In this document: positions 40,831 to 49,930 of the stretch, piece after piece | How positions within the stretch are numbered: position 1 is the stretch's first letter | Layout of the letters: every line of letters begins with the position of its first letter | From: Enterobacter sp. Ag1 | GTDB taxonomy: Bacteria > Pseudomonadota > Gammaproteobacteria > Enterobacterales > Enterobacteriaceae | NCBI GenBank assembly: GCA_000277545.1 | Contig: AKXM01000016.1 | Location: forward strand, 1 to 64,000 | DNA length: 64,000 nucleotides | Reading direction: 5' to 3' | Made by a program: the position numbers and the translations under genes | The notes under the pieces: generated by a model | Told to the model about the DNA's origin: nothing | What the model saw: only the letters and a program-made list of their open reading frames with translations | The model's database searches: none

Positions 40831-41865
40831 TTAGTTTTTAATGGTGATTAACCGGGCGGGCATAATCTGATTGCTGAACACGACGTCGCTTTCCTGGGCT
40901 CGCTGGAGAATACGCTGTGCCGCGCTGCGGCCAATTTCTCTCGCAGGCGTCGTCACCCACGTCATTGGCACGTCGTCCAGATCATCTTCTGTGACTTCGG
41001 CAAAGCCTGCCAGCGCGATGTGCCGGTCGTAATAACTGTCCACGCTGCCGCCGCCCATCTGCCAACCCGCGCGGGTCAGGCCGAACCACGCCCCCATCGC
41101 CACGGTGCTGTTGTGGCAAACCACGGCGCTGATGGTCGGGAAGTTGTGCAGCAGTTCGGTGATGGCATCCGCCGCCTGCTTCTGGCTCGGCTCGCACTCA
41201 AGGATCCAGTCGCTGTGGAAAGGCAGCCCATGCTGCATCAGGGTGGCGCAAAAGCCGCCCAGCCGCTCCGCGCGTGTTAACGACGAGCTACGCCCGCCCA
41301 GCCACGCAATACGCTGGTGCCCGCGCTTAATCAGATGCTCGGTCACCAGTTGCGCCGCCTGCATATTATCCGGACGGATGATATCAACCTCGTCCAGATA
41401 ACTTGCTCGTGAGGCAAACACCAGCGGCACCTTATTCTGTACTGCCATATCCCGCAGATCCGCGCCCTGACCTGCCGCACCGGCAATAATAATGCCGTCC
41501 ACGCCCTGGGCCACCAGCGTGTCGAAACAGCGCTGCATATGCTGCCCCTGGCTACCGCTCTGGGTGAGAAACAGAAGCTGGCCCTGTTGCTCCAGCGCTT
41601 CCGTTAACCCGGCGGTTAACTCCGCATAAAAAGGATTACAGAGGTCGCGGACAATCAGGCCAATCACCCCGCTCTGGCCACCGCGCAGCGAAGCGGCCTG
41701 GCGATTACGCACAAAGCCTAACTTTTCGATAGCCTCATTCACCCGCTGACCGGTGGCGGTGGAGATCCTCCCCTTACCGCTAAGCACCAGCGATACCGTG
41801 GTCACCGAGACACCTGCAGCCTCGGCAACCTCGTTGATAGTGATTCTTTTGGTCAGCGTCGACAT
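40831..41865 (-). CDS. malI: MalI, LacI-family repressor of malXY
   Basis: This 344-residue LacI/GalR-type repressor has an N-terminal helix-turn-helix ('TINEVAEAAGVSVTTVSLVL') and hinge ('GRISTATGQRVNEAIEKLGF'), then a periplasmic-binding-protein-like core. It matches K-12 MalI in length and in 'RNRQAASLRGGQSGVIGLIV'. MalI represses malX-malY; its inducer is not known with certainty. It is divergent from malX, and two operators lie in the gap. Confidence 0.95.
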   Translation of the reverse strand: MSTLTKRITINEVAEAAGVSVTTVSLVLSGKGRISTATGQRVNEAIEKLGFVRNRQAASLRGGQSGVIGLIVRDLCNPFYAELTAGLTEALEQQGQLLFLTQSGSQGQHMQRCFDTLVAQGVDGIIIAGAAGQGADLRDMAVQNKVPLVFASRASYLDEVDIIRPDNMQAAQLVTEHLIKRGHQRIAWLGGRSSSLTRAERLGGFCATLMQHGLPFHSDWILECEPSQKQAADAITELLHNFPTISAVVCHNSTVAMGAWFGLTRAGWQMGGGSVDSYYDRHIALAGFAEVTEDDLDDVPMTWVTTPAREIGRSAAQRILQRAQESDVVFSNQIMPARLITIKN

Positions 41866-41902
41866 CGTTAAGTCAGATCCTCCGTGAATCGATAAATATA
41901 AA

Positions 41903-41918
41903 GATAAAACGTTTTACT
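41903..41918. promoter_or_regulatory. MalI operator 1 (malI side)
   Basis: GATAAAACGTTTTACT is a near-perfect palindrome equal, but for one base near its end, to the E. coli MalI operator GATAAAACGTTTTATC. It lies 38 bases upstream of malI and should mediate autoregulation. Confidence 0.82.
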
Positions 41919-41956
41919 TATGCTGGCATATTCAACGTCATTATGCGCGGTAATTC

Positions 41957-41972
41957 TGCGATCGTCCTCACG
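41957..41972. promoter_or_regulatory. Possible CRP site in the malI-malX gap
   Basis: TGCGA-N6-TCACG matches the CRP consensus TGTGA-N6-TCACA with one mismatch per half. It lies between the two MalI operators. CRP activates both promoters in E. coli. Confidence 0.5.
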
Positions 41973-41981
41973 ATAAAATTG

Positions 41982-41997
41982 GGTAAAACGTTTTATC
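41982..41997. promoter_or_regulatory. MalI operator 2 (malX side)
   Basis: GGTAAAACGTTTTATC matches the MalI operator at 15 of 16 bases and lies 54 bases upstream of the malX start, in a position to block its promoter. Confidence 0.85.
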
Positions 41998-42051
41998 ATT
42001 TTCAAACTTTACTTACACAACACTTCATTTTAACCGGGTCAAGGAGTCGTG

Positions 42052-43641
42052 ATGGCGGCTAATACACCACAAAAAAAATCGCTTTGGGAGTTTTTCCAGA
42101 ACCTCGGCAAAACTTTTATGTTGCCGGTGGCGCTGCTGTCGTTCTGCGGCATCATGCTGGGGATTGGCAGTTCGCTGAGCAGCCATGACGTTGTTACCGA
42201 GATCCCGTGGCTGGGCAACCCAGTCTTACAGCTGATCTTTACCTGGATGAGCAAAATGGGCTCATTCGCGTTCAGCTTCCTGCCAGTGATGTTCTGTATC
42301 GCCATCCCGCTGGGCCTGGCGCGTGAAAATAAAGGCGTGGCCGCCTTCGCCGGCTTTGTCGGCTATATGGTGATGAACCTCGCGGTTAACTTCTGGCTGA
42401 CCGCCAAAGGCATCCTGCCAACGACCGATGCGGCAATCCTCAAAGCCAATAACATTCAAAGCGTGCTCGGCGTGCAGTCAATTGATACCGGTATTCTCGG
42501 CGCGGTCATTGCCGGGATTATCGTTTATCTGCTGCACGAGCGTTTTCACAATATCCGCCTGCCGGACGCATTAGCGTTCTTCGGCGGCACCCGCTTTGTG
42601 CCCATTATTACCACCCTGGTGATGGGCCTGGTTGGCCTGGTTATCCCGCTGATCTGGCCAATTTTTGCCGCCGGGATCAACGCCCTGGGCTACATGATCC
42701 ACAGCGCAGGTATCTTTGGGCCAATGATCTTCGGTACCGGGGAACGTCTGCTGCTGCCGTTCGGCCTGCAGCATATTCTGGTGGCCCTGATTCGCTTCAC
42801 CGAAGCGGGCGGCACCATGGACGTGTGCGGTCATACCGTCAGCGGCGCCCTGACTATCTTCCAGGCGCAGCTGAGCTGCCCGACCACCCACGGCTTCTCT
42901 GAAAGCGCAACGCAGTTCCTGTCTCAGGGTAAAATGCCGGCGTTCCTCGGCGGCCTGCCAGGTGCAGCGCTGGCGATGTACCACTGTGCTCGCCCGGAAA
43001 ACCGCCATAAAATTAAAGGGCTGTTGATCTCCGGCGTGATTGCCTGCGTCGTGGGCGGCACCACCGAACCTATCGAGTTCCTGTTTCTGTTCGTCGCGCC
43101 GGTGCTGTACCTGATTCACGCCGTGCTGACCGGGATTGGCTTCACCATGATGTCCGTGCTGGGCGTGACTATCGGCAACACCGACGGCAACATTATCGAC
43201 TTCTTCGTCTTCGGCGTGCTGCACGGCCTGTCCACCAAATGGTATATGGTCCCGGTTGTGGCCGCGGTATGGTTTGCTGGCTACTATGCCATCTTCCGCT
43301 TCGCCATTACCCGCTTCAATATCAAAACCCCAGGGCGTGATATTGAAACCACCACTGCAGAAAAACCGGTTGGCGGCCACACGGGCAAATCTGGCTACAA
43401 CGTGCCAGCGATTCTGGCGGCGCTGGGCGGCAGCGATAACATTTCGACGCTGGATAACTGCATCACCCGCCTACGCCTGTCGGTTAAAGATATGTCGCTG
43501 GTGGATACCGCGGCGCTGAAGGCCAACCGCGCCATCGGCGTAGTGAAGCTCAACGAGCACAACCTGCAGGTGGTTATCGGGCCACAGGTTCAGTCGGTAA
43601 AAGATGAGATGGTCGGCCTGATGCGTACCGTCGAGGCTTAA
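42052..43641 (+). CDS. malX: PTS system maltose/glucose-type IICB component MalX
   Basis: This 529-residue membrane permease of the PTS glucose family has an N-terminal IIC domain (about ten TM segments; substrate-region motif 'GTTEPIEFLFLFVAPVLY') and a C-terminal IIB domain (about 445-525) with the phospho-accepting cysteine in 'STLDNCITRLRLSVKD'. MalX can take up glucose and maltose. The ATG at 42052 is preferred over the GTG just before it because of its spacing from AAGGAG. It is under MalI control and upstream of malY. Confidence 0.95.
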   Translation: MAANTPQKKSLWEFFQNLGKTFMLPVALLSFCGIMLGIGSSLSSHDVVTEIPWLGNPVLQLIFTWMSKMGSFAFSFLPVMFCIAIPLGLARENKGVAAFAGFVGYMVMNLAVNFWLTAKGILPTTDAAILKANNIQSVLGVQSIDTGILGAVIAGIIVYLLHERFHNIRLPDALAFFGGTRFVPIITTLVMGLVGLVIPLIWPIFAAGINALGYMIHSAGIFGPMIFGTGERLLLPFGLQHILVALIRFTEAGGTMDVCGHTVSGALTIFQAQLSCPTTHGFSESATQFLSQGKMPAFLGGLPGAALAMYHCARPENRHKIKGLLISGVIACVVGGTTEPIEFLFLFVAPVLYLIHAVLTGIGFTMMSVLGVTIGNTDGNIIDFFVFGVLHGLSTKWYMVPVVAAVWFAGYYAIFRFAITRFNIKTPGRDIETTTAEKPVGGHTGKSGYNVPAILAALGGSDNISTLDNCITRLRLSVKDMSLVDTAALKANRAIGVVKLNEHNLQVVIGPQVQSVKDEMVGLMRTVEA

Positions 43642-43650
43642 TTCACTCAG

Positions 43651-43708
43651 GAGCGCTTCGGCGCTCTTCATTATCATGCAAAGAGGGAAAGCGCGGTTTT
43701 CCCTCTTT
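43651..43708 (+). repeat. Two hairpins between malX and malY
   Basis: A GAGCGC-TTCG-GCGCTC stem (43651-43665) and an AAAGAGGGAAA/TTTTCCCTCTTT stem (43680-43707) occupy most of the 90-base gap. They may stabilise the malX mRNA or attenuate malY. Confidence 0.6.
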
Positions 43709-43731
43709 GTGGTTAAAAGCTGTGAGGTTTT

Positions 43732-44904
43732 ATGTTTGATTTTTCTGTTCCGGTAGACCGCCACGGCACCTGGTGCACCCAGTGGGATTATGTGGCCGAC
43801 CGCTTCGGTGCCGCTGACCTGCTGCCCTTCACCATTTCCGATATGGACTTCCCTACCGCGCCCTGCATTCTTGCTGCCCTGCAAAAAAGATTGGCCCACG
43901 GCGTACTCGGCTACAGCCGCTGGAAGAACGACGATTTTCTCTCCGCCATCGCCCACTGGTACCTGCAGCGTTTCGGCAGCAGCATCGACCCGGAGAGCGT
44001 AGTCTACGGCCCTTCGGTGATTTACATGGTTTCGCAGCTTGTACGCCAGTGGTCGCAGCCGGGCGACGGCGTGCTGATTCATACCCCCGCGTACGATGCG
44101 TTCTACAAAGCAATTGAAGGCAACCAGCGTCAGGTTCTGAGCGCGCCGCTGCATAAAACAGCGGAAGGCTGGCACTGTGATATGACGGAGCTGGAAACCC
44201 TGCTCGCCCGGCCTGAATGTAAAATCATGCTGCTCTGCAGCCCGCATAACCCAACGGGCAAAGTCTGGACACGGGAAGAGCTGACCACCATGGCTGAACT
44301 CTGCGCACGCCACGGCGTGCAGGTTATCAGCGATGAGATTCATATGGATATGGTGTGGGGCAATAACCGTCACATTCCGTGGTGCGAAGTTGGCCTCGGC
44401 GGCTGGGCGCTGCTCACATCCGGCTCGAAAAGCTTCAACATCCCGGCACTTACCGGCGCTTACGGGCTGATTAATCATGCGGACGACCGCCAAAAATACC
44501 TGAACGTGCTCAAAGGGCAGGATGGCCTCTCCTCTCCGGCCGTGCTGGCGATTGTGGCTCATATTGCCGCCTACCGCGAGGGCCAACCCTGGCTTGACGC
44601 GCTGCGGGACTACCTGCAAGGCAATTTACAGTTCGTGGCCGACAGGCTGAACCAGGCGTTTCCTGAACTTAACTGGCAGCCACCGCAGTCCACTTACCTG
44701 GCATGGATTGATTTACGCCCGCTGGGGCTGGACGACAGAGCGCTGCAGCAAGTGCTTATTGAAGAGCAGAAAGTCGCCATCATGCCGGGCTACACCTACG
44801 GCCCTGAAGGCAACGGTTTTGTGCGCCTGAACGCCGGGTGCCCGCGCGTCAAACTTGAGGCTGGCGTTGAGCGGCTTATTGCCGGGATCCATTCGCTGTT
44901 ATAG
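43732..44904 (+). CDS. malY: MalY, PLP C-S lyase and maltose-system modulator
   Basis: This 390-residue fold-type-I PLP enzyme has cystathionine beta-lyase activity and also binds and inhibits MalT. Signatures include 'LLPFTISDMDFPTAPCILAA', 'PHNPTGKVWTREEL', 'VISDEIHMDMVWGNNRHIPW' and the Schiff-base lysine in 'TSGSKSFNIPALTGAYGLI'. The order malI<>malX-malY equals that of K-12. A hairpin (44911-44930, AAGGGGAGC/GCTCCCCTT) follows the stop. Confidence 0.95.
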   Translation: MFDFSVPVDRHGTWCTQWDYVADRFGAADLLPFTISDMDFPTAPCILAALQKRLAHGVLGYSRWKNDDFLSAIAHWYLQRFGSSIDPESVVYGPSVIYMVSQLVRQWSQPGDGVLIHTPAYDAFYKAIEGNQRQVLSAPLHKTAEGWHCDMTELETLLARPECKIMLLCSPHNPTGKVWTREELTTMAELCARHGVQVISDEIHMDMVWGNNRHIPWCEVGLGGWALLTSGSKSFNIPALTGAYGLINHADDRQKYLNVLKGQDGLSSPAVLAIVAHIAAYREGQPWLDALRDYLQGNLQFVADRLNQAFPELNWQPPQSTYLAWIDLRPLGLDDRALQQVLIEEQKVAIMPGYTYGPEGNGFVRLNAGCPRVKLEAGVERLIAGIHSLL

Positions 44905-45036
44905 CCCGTAAAGGGGAGCCAGCTCCCCTTCCTCTCCTGCGGCATTCATCACTTCGTCATGTTTCCGACACCCAATCGACACACAATCTTCACTCGCTCC
45001 CCTTAAGCTCGTGACAATTAAGAACAGGAGCAAATC

Positions 45037-46467
45037 ATGCACGTTTTTACCGGTGAAATTCCCTTCGGTCATGCCGTCCACACCTTCTCTGTAGCAGACA
45101 ATGCCCCGGCGATTAGCCTGACCGGCACGACGCTGCGTACCGGACACCTCTACTGCTACCTTTACGACAGCCGCCGGCAGCTAAGAGCCTCGGTGATGCT
45201 GCAAAAACCGGAAAAGGTGCTGACAGTCTGCGCGGACTGGGCTTCCATCGGTGCTCTCCCCGGCGAACTCCCCGCCGGAGAATGGCAATTGCATATCTAT
45301 AACGTCATCGGTGAAAGCCGTTCGCCGCAGCCCATGAGCTATCGGCTGGATGTGACTTTCGACGCACTGGCCGCCTCCGTTGATTTTGAAAAACAAGACG
45401 TTTTACGCCCGGATCACCAGGTCATTTTTGACTACCAGCGCATGCTCAGCGATCGTCCCGGCTGGTATCGCGGCGACCTGCACGGCCATACCACGCTGTC
45501 CGACGGCAACAACACGCTGCCTGAAGCGCTGGATATCATGGCTTCGCAGGGGCTGGATTTCTTCTTCCTGACCGAGCACAACTTGTCCCACGCCTGTCTC
45601 CCACGCCACGACAGCGTTTTGTTGCTGCCGAGCATTGAAGTCACCGCCGACAAAGGCCACCTGAACGTGCACGGCCCCGCCGGCACGCTGAATATGTTCC
45701 ATGCGGATTACAGCAGCCGCGGTCTGCTCACTCAGGGTATTGCGCTCAAGCGGCCAGAAAGCGTACTGAGCGTAAACCACGCCATGCTGCACCCGTGGAG
45801 CTGGCTCTATAACGACATGCCGATGGCGGATATCGACGTACTGGAAGTGCTCAACGACCCAACCTGGAAAAACGCCACCACCGCGAACGAGCAGGTGGTC
45901 GAGATCTTCACCACGCTGTGGAACGCGGGGCACCGGATTTATGCCGTCGGCGGCAGCGACTGCCATATGCAGCCCCACGAGCGCTATCCGCAGGCGACAG
46001 AGCCGTCTATTTACGGCGACCCGGCAACCTGGGTTTATGCCGAGGCGCTCAGCGGAGAGGCCATTCTTGCCGCCATCAAAAGCGGGCATTGTTACTTTGA
46101 GCGCCGCTGCGGCCTGACGTTCAGCCTGAATGACGGCGCGCTGCTGCCGGGCGACGCTGCTGACGGCAAACAGATCGTATTGACTGTAGCGGTAAAAGAT
46201 AGCGAACGGCGCTACACGCTCCAGGTCGTGTCGGAAGCGGGTATTCTGGCTGAATATCCCCTGGAAAACACGCCACAAGACATTCACGCAGATATGAAAA
46301 AACATGCGTGGATTCGCTGGGATATCCGCCGTGAGGACGGCACGCTGGAGGGCATGATCAACCCGGTTTACTGCGCTCAGCATCCGCTGTTTCTCTCGCC
46401 TGTCGGCGCCACCTGGGGCGAGGTGACCGGCCACCTTGAATTTCCCCGCAGCACCGATTCGGAGTGA
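45037..46467 (+). CDS. CehA/McbA-like PHP-domain metallo-phosphoesterase
   Basis: This 476-residue protein has an N-terminal beta-rich domain (about 1-140) and a PHP catalytic domain (about 145-375). Metal-ligand motifs are 'YRGDLHGHTTLSDG', 'LTEHNLSHA', 'LPSIEVTADKGHLNV', 'VNHAMLHPWSW' and 'AVGGSDCHM', the pattern of CehA/McbA-type esterases and PHP phosphodiesterases. No signal peptide is visible. It is the first of two + strand genes with the POT transporter, 190 bases apart. The gene is not found at this place in K-12. The substrate is unknown; phosphodiesters or phosphate-linked metabolites are reasonable guesses. Confidence 0.82.
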   Translation: MHVFTGEIPFGHAVHTFSVADNAPAISLTGTTLRTGHLYCYLYDSRRQLRASVMLQKPEKVLTVCADWASIGALPGELPAGEWQLHIYNVIGESRSPQPMSYRLDVTFDALAASVDFEKQDVLRPDHQVIFDYQRMLSDRPGWYRGDLHGHTTLSDGNNTLPEALDIMASQGLDFFFLTEHNLSHACLPRHDSVLLLPSIEVTADKGHLNVHGPAGTLNMFHADYSSRGLLTQGIALKRPESVLSVNHAMLHPWSWLYNDMPMADIDVLEVLNDPTWKNATTANEQVVEIFTTLWNAGHRIYAVGGSDCHMQPHERYPQATEPSIYGDPATWVYAEALSGEAILAAIKSGHCYFERRCGLTFSLNDGALLPGDAADGKQIVLTVAVKDSERRYTLQVVSEAGILAEYPLENTPQDIHADMKKHAWIRWDIRREDGTLEGMINPVYCAQHPLFLSPVGATWGEVTGHLEFPRSTDSE

Positions 46468-46657
46468 TTTTTAAGCACTTTCGTCTGGTTATCTTTTTGG
46501 TTTGTAAAATTTTGAAATTATTTAATGTGAATATTTAGTCGTTCTGCTTTGCATAAAACCGCTAAAAGCGACGAAAATGCTCCCTCATCATAGTCATAGA
46601 AGTTAAGACCCGGTGACGCCGCGCTTCCCGGGTCTTTTTGTTGTTGAGAGAGACAAT

Positions 46658-48133
46658 ATGAGTTTATCTTCCGGCCACGCCTCGCATCAGGCCATTCCTC
46701 CCGGCTCGGGCGCGTTGTTCTTTATTCAGATGTTCGCCACGCTGGGCTTTGCGGTGCTTTACTCCACGCTGGTGCTGTACGTCACCAAGCGACTGGGCTT
46801 TAGCGAAGGCCAGGCCGATGCCATGATGGGGATCTTCGGGGCATTCAACTACGGGCTGCACCTGTTTGGCGGCTGCCTCGGGGGCCGCTATCTGAGCAAC
46901 CGGAACCTGTTTGTGCTGGGGATGCTGCTGCAGGTCGCGGGCTGTTATCTGATTGCCGACGCGGGCCTGACGGGCCTGTGGTGGGGGCTGGCGATGTTCC
47001 TGAGCGGCAGCGGGCTGAACGTCACCTGCCTGAACATGATGCTGACCCAGCGTTTTGCGCCGGACGACGATCGCCGTGAAGCCGCCTTCCTGTGGAACTA
47101 CGCCGGGATGAACCTGGGCTTCTTTATCGGTTTTACCGTGGCGGGCTACTACCAGTTGACCGAAAGCTACCGGGCGCTGTTCCTGTTTGCCACCCTCGGA
47201 AACGTCGCCGCCGTAGTCATTACCCTGCTCCGCTGGCCGGTGCTGGCAGATATCAGCACGCCGCTGCAGCACATCAAGGGGAAAGGGTTTTATCTGCGCA
47301 TGGCTTTTGGGCTGCTGATCCTGATTCTTCTGGTCCCTGTCCTGCGCCTACTGCTCGGCCATACCGAATTCAGCAGCACGTTTGTTATCGTGCTGGGGGC
47401 GCTGGTCTTCCTGGCACTGTGCGTCATGACCGCCCGCCACCCTCGCAAGCACGAGCGTCGCCGCATGGCAGCTTACCTGCTGCTGGCCGCCGGTTCGCTG
47501 GTGTTTTGGTCGCTGTACCAGCTGGCACCCATGGGGCTGACGCTGTTCGCCGAGCATAACGTCACCCTGAACGCTTTTGGCTGGGAAGTCTCTCCGCAGT
47601 GGCTGCAAAACATCAACACTGTCGTCATCGTGATCGGCGGCCCGCTGATGGCCTGGCTGTTCAAACGTCTGCGCGATCGCGGCGTGCGCATCGACATTCC
47701 CGCCCAGTTTGCCTCTTCATTGTTCTGTATGGGCATTGGCATGCTGGTGCTGCCGCTGGGTATCGCCATGGCAGGTGCGGACGGCATGGTGGCGCTGAAA
47801 TGGATTGTGCTGAGCTACATTCTGCAAAGCATCGGCGAACTGCTGATTTCTCCGGTGGGCTACTCGATGATCGGCAAACTGGCCCCGGCCAACCTGCAGG
47901 GCCTGATGATGGGCTGCTGGATGATGGTCACGGGCGTGGCCTCCGTGCTGGCGGGCTATGTTTCCGGCCGCATGCCGCAAAACAGCGGCAGCACGCCGAT
48001 ACTGACCGACCCGGGCTACAGCAAAGTCTTTAGCCAGCTGGGCTGGGGCTCCGTTGCTACCGCCGTTATTTTACTGCTGCTGATTCCGCTGCTGCGCCGC
48101 CTGATCGAGCAAAAAAACACGGCTCAGGCCTGA
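46658..48133 (+). CDS. POT/PTR-family transporter lacking the usual proton-coupling motif
   Basis: This 491-residue, about 12-14-TM major-facilitator protein belongs to the proton-dependent oligopeptide transporter family. It keeps the C-terminal signature 'SIGELLISPVGYSMIGKLAP' and the 'GGCLGGRYLSNRN' loop. The TM1 motif ExxERFxYY is replaced by 'QMFATLGFAVLY', with no charges, and the TM4 lysine region ('FFKPN' in typical members) reads 'LNVTCLNMM'. ATG 46658 follows GAGAGA. The gene is not dtpA, which in K-12 lies after nth. Coupling or substrate probably differs from classic peptide/H+ symporters. Confidence 0.82.
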   Translation: MSLSSGHASHQAIPPGSGALFFIQMFATLGFAVLYSTLVLYVTKRLGFSEGQADAMMGIFGAFNYGLHLFGGCLGGRYLSNRNLFVLGMLLQVAGCYLIADAGLTGLWWGLAMFLSGSGLNVTCLNMMLTQRFAPDDDRREAAFLWNYAGMNLGFFIGFTVAGYYQLTESYRALFLFATLGNVAAVVITLLRWPVLADISTPLQHIKGKGFYLRMAFGLLILILLVPVLRLLLGHTEFSSTFVIVLGALVFLALCVMTARHPRKHERRRMAAYLLLAAGSLVFWSLYQLAPMGLTLFAEHNVTLNAFGWEVSPQWLQNINTVVIVIGGPLMAWLFKRLRDRGVRIDIPAQFASSLFCMGIGMLVLPLGIAMAGADGMVALKWIVLSYILQSIGELLISPVGYSMIGKLAPANLQGLMMGCWMMVTGVASVLAGYVSGRMPQNSGSTPILTDPGYSKVFSQLGWGSVATAVILLLLIPLLRRLIEQKNTAQA

Positions 48134-48141
48134 GTCACAGG

Positions 48142-48166
48142 GCGCGGGGGAACCCGCGCTTTTTGT
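48142..48166 (+). terminator. Terminator of the POT-transporter gene
   Basis: The hairpin GCGCGGG-GGAA-CCCGCGC followed by TTTTT lies nine bases after the stop. Confidence 0.88.
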
Positions 48167-48391
48167 ACTACCTTATATGGCGGTTGACGCCCTTCCCGGC
48201 AGGAACTAAAGTTAATCGCCCACTCTTTCTCCCCGAGGTTTGCAACGAAATGAACAACTAATGCGCTCCGCCTGACTTATGCCAGTGTGAATACGCATTG
48301 CTGTTTATTATTGCAGTTTCGGCTGCGGCTTATGCCGCACATCTCGCCGCTATTCCCTGGCTCTGCTTTTCACTCCCCAGAGGAAAATAAG

Positions 48392-49222
48392 ATGCCTGAT
48401 ACATTTACCCACTCTTCCGACTTACTCGAGCACAACCGCGCCGCATGGGATGCCCTTGCCCTCCAGCAGTGCGAATGGTCCCGGCCTGTCGGTGCCGACA
48501 TCATTGCACAAGCCCGCCGCGGCGAGTGGCAGATTCATTTAACGCCAGGCAAGCTCCCTGCCAGCTGGCTACCGAACGTGCAGGGAAAACGCATTCTCTG
48601 CCTGGCGTCTGCCGGGGGGCAGCAGGCACCGGTGCTCGCCGCCGCCGGGGCGGAAGTCACCGTATATGATTTATCGCAGGAGCAGCTCAATAAAGACCGC
48701 TTTGTTGCGCAACGGGACAATCTGAAGCTGACATTTGTCCAGGGCGATATGCGCGATCTGTCCCGTTTCGCGGATAAAAGCTTTGACTACATTATCCACC
48801 CGATATCTAACCAGTACGTGCCGGATATTCGCCCCATCTGGCACGGCTGTTACCGGATTTTAGCGAGCGGCGGAAAGCTGTTATCCAGCTTTTTTAATCC
48901 GGTTGTTTTCATCGGCGATCGTGCAGCCAACTATGCCGAACAAGGCGTTATCCGTCCAAGATTCAGCCTGCCCTATTCTGACGTCAATGATCTTACGGCC
49001 GACGAGCTGGCCGCGAAACAGGCTCGGGGAGAAGCGTTCGTCTTCGGCCATTCACTGGAAGAGCAGATCGGCGGACAGCTTGAGGCGGGTTTCGCACTGG
49101 CCGGTTTTTATGAAGATAAGCAGCCCAACCCGCGTTTCTTGATTGACCAGTTTATGCCGACGTTTATAGCTACCTGCGCGATTAAATATGGGTTGGCAGC
49201 CGTCAGTGAAACAGGCGAATAA
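48392..49222 (+). CDS. Class I SAM-dependent methyltransferase
   Basis: This 276-residue protein has a Methyltransf_11-type fold: motif I 'ILCLASAGGQQAPVLAAAGA' (about residues 70-89), 'VTVYDLSQEQL' (acidic ribose-binding Asp), motif II 'FVQGDMRDLSRFADKSFDYI' and a hydrophobic motif III. I start at ATG 48392 ('MPDTFTHSSD') after AGAGGAAAA. The substrate is unknown; nothing beside it points to a pathway. Absent from this place in K-12. Confidence 0.83.
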   Translation: MPDTFTHSSDLLEHNRAAWDALALQQCEWSRPVGADIIAQARRGEWQIHLTPGKLPASWLPNVQGKRILCLASAGGQQAPVLAAAGAEVTVYDLSQEQLNKDRFVAQRDNLKLTFVQGDMRDLSRFADKSFDYIIHPISNQYVPDIRPIWHGCYRILASGGKLLSSFFNPVVFIGDRAANYAEQGVIRPRFSLPYSDVNDLTADELAAKQARGEAFVFGHSLEEQIGGQLEAGFALAGFYEDKQPNPRFLIDQFMPTFIATCAIKYGLAAVSETGE

Positions 49223-49276
49223 AAAGATCTTTTTTATTTAAATATGCTTACAAACAACTTTTTATAAAACCCAAAA

Positions 49277-49301
49277 ACAGCCAGCCCCTAAAGCTGGCTG
49301 T
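49277..49301. terminator. Hairpin after the methyltransferase gene
   Basis: ACAGCCAGC and GCTGGCTGT form a perfect stem with a seven-base loop. The T run lies only on the minus-strand side, so its use as a + strand terminator is uncertain. Confidence 0.5.
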
Positions 49302-49350
49302 GCTAACATTTGCCGGCACAAGCCTTCTTTCCCCTGATGGAAACCAGCCA

Positions 49351-49812
49351 ATGAACGAGATACTTTTTCGTAAAGCACAGCTTGCCGATGTTCCCGCCAT
49401 TATCACGCTGTTAGCCGACGACATTCTGGGCCGCCTGAGAGAAGATCCCAGCCTTCCCTTAGATCAGCGCTACATTGAGGCTTTTCATACCATCGATGCC
49501 GACCCAAACCAGCTACTTGCCGTAGCCGTATCCGGAGATGAGGTCATCGGGACGTTACAGCTGACCTTTATTCAGGGCTTAGCGCGCAAAGGCGCGTGGC
49601 GCGGCCAGATTGAAGCGGTACGCATTGCGCGTTCACAGAGAGGGACGGGGTTTGGCAAACAGATGGTGGATTGGGCCGTCCAGCAGTGCAAAGAAAGAGG
49701 CTGTCACCTCGTACAGCTCACTACGGACAAAACACGGACGGATGCGCACCGCTTTTATGACAACCTTGGTTTTGAGGCCAGCCATCTTGGCTACAAGCTA
49801 ACGCTGCAATAA
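49351..49812 (+). CDS. GNAT-family N-acetyltransferase
   Basis: This 153-residue single-domain acetyltransferase starts at ATG 49351 ('MNEILFRKAQLADVPAIITL'). The acetyl-CoA-binding motif is 'AVRIARSQRGTGFGKQMVDW', followed by 'QLTTDKTRTDAHRFYDNLGF' (typical C-terminal GNAT motif). The substrate is unknown. It lies upstream of add, with an independent start. Confidence 0.85.
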   Translation: MNEILFRKAQLADVPAIITLLADDILGRLREDPSLPLDQRYIEAFHTIDADPNQLLAVAVSGDEVIGTLQLTFIQGLARKGAWRGQIEAVRIARSQRGTGFGKQMVDWAVQQCKERGCHLVQLTTDKTRTDAHRFYDNLGFEASHLGYKLTLQ

Positions 49813-49930
49813 TTTTTCTCGGCAAAAGCGCGACAGGGACGTTTGCGCAACAAAATGCTGACAGCCGTAGCAATTTCCCCCCATTTCTTTTTATAATACG
49901 CCGCACTTTAATCAAAAAAAGAGTGCGACC

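Noticed and set aside
42571-43380. Minus-strand open frame of 269 codons opposite malX
   Set aside because: It lies wholly antisense to a gene with clear homology, has no ribosome-binding site, and its composition (Gln/His/Arg-rich) is typical of a shadow frame.
43471-44619. Minus-strand open frame of 382 codons opposite malX-malY
   Set aside because: It is antisense to malY and the malX end; no recognisable domain or start signal, so an artefact of high GC codon bias.
45403-46434. Minus-strand open frame of 343 codons opposite the PHP esterase gene
   Set aside because: The sense strand has all PHP metal motifs; the antisense product has no family resemblance.
49829-49844. PurR-like sequence (GACGTTTGCGC) upstream of add
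   Set aside because: Only the right half of the PurR palindrome is present; the left half does not match.
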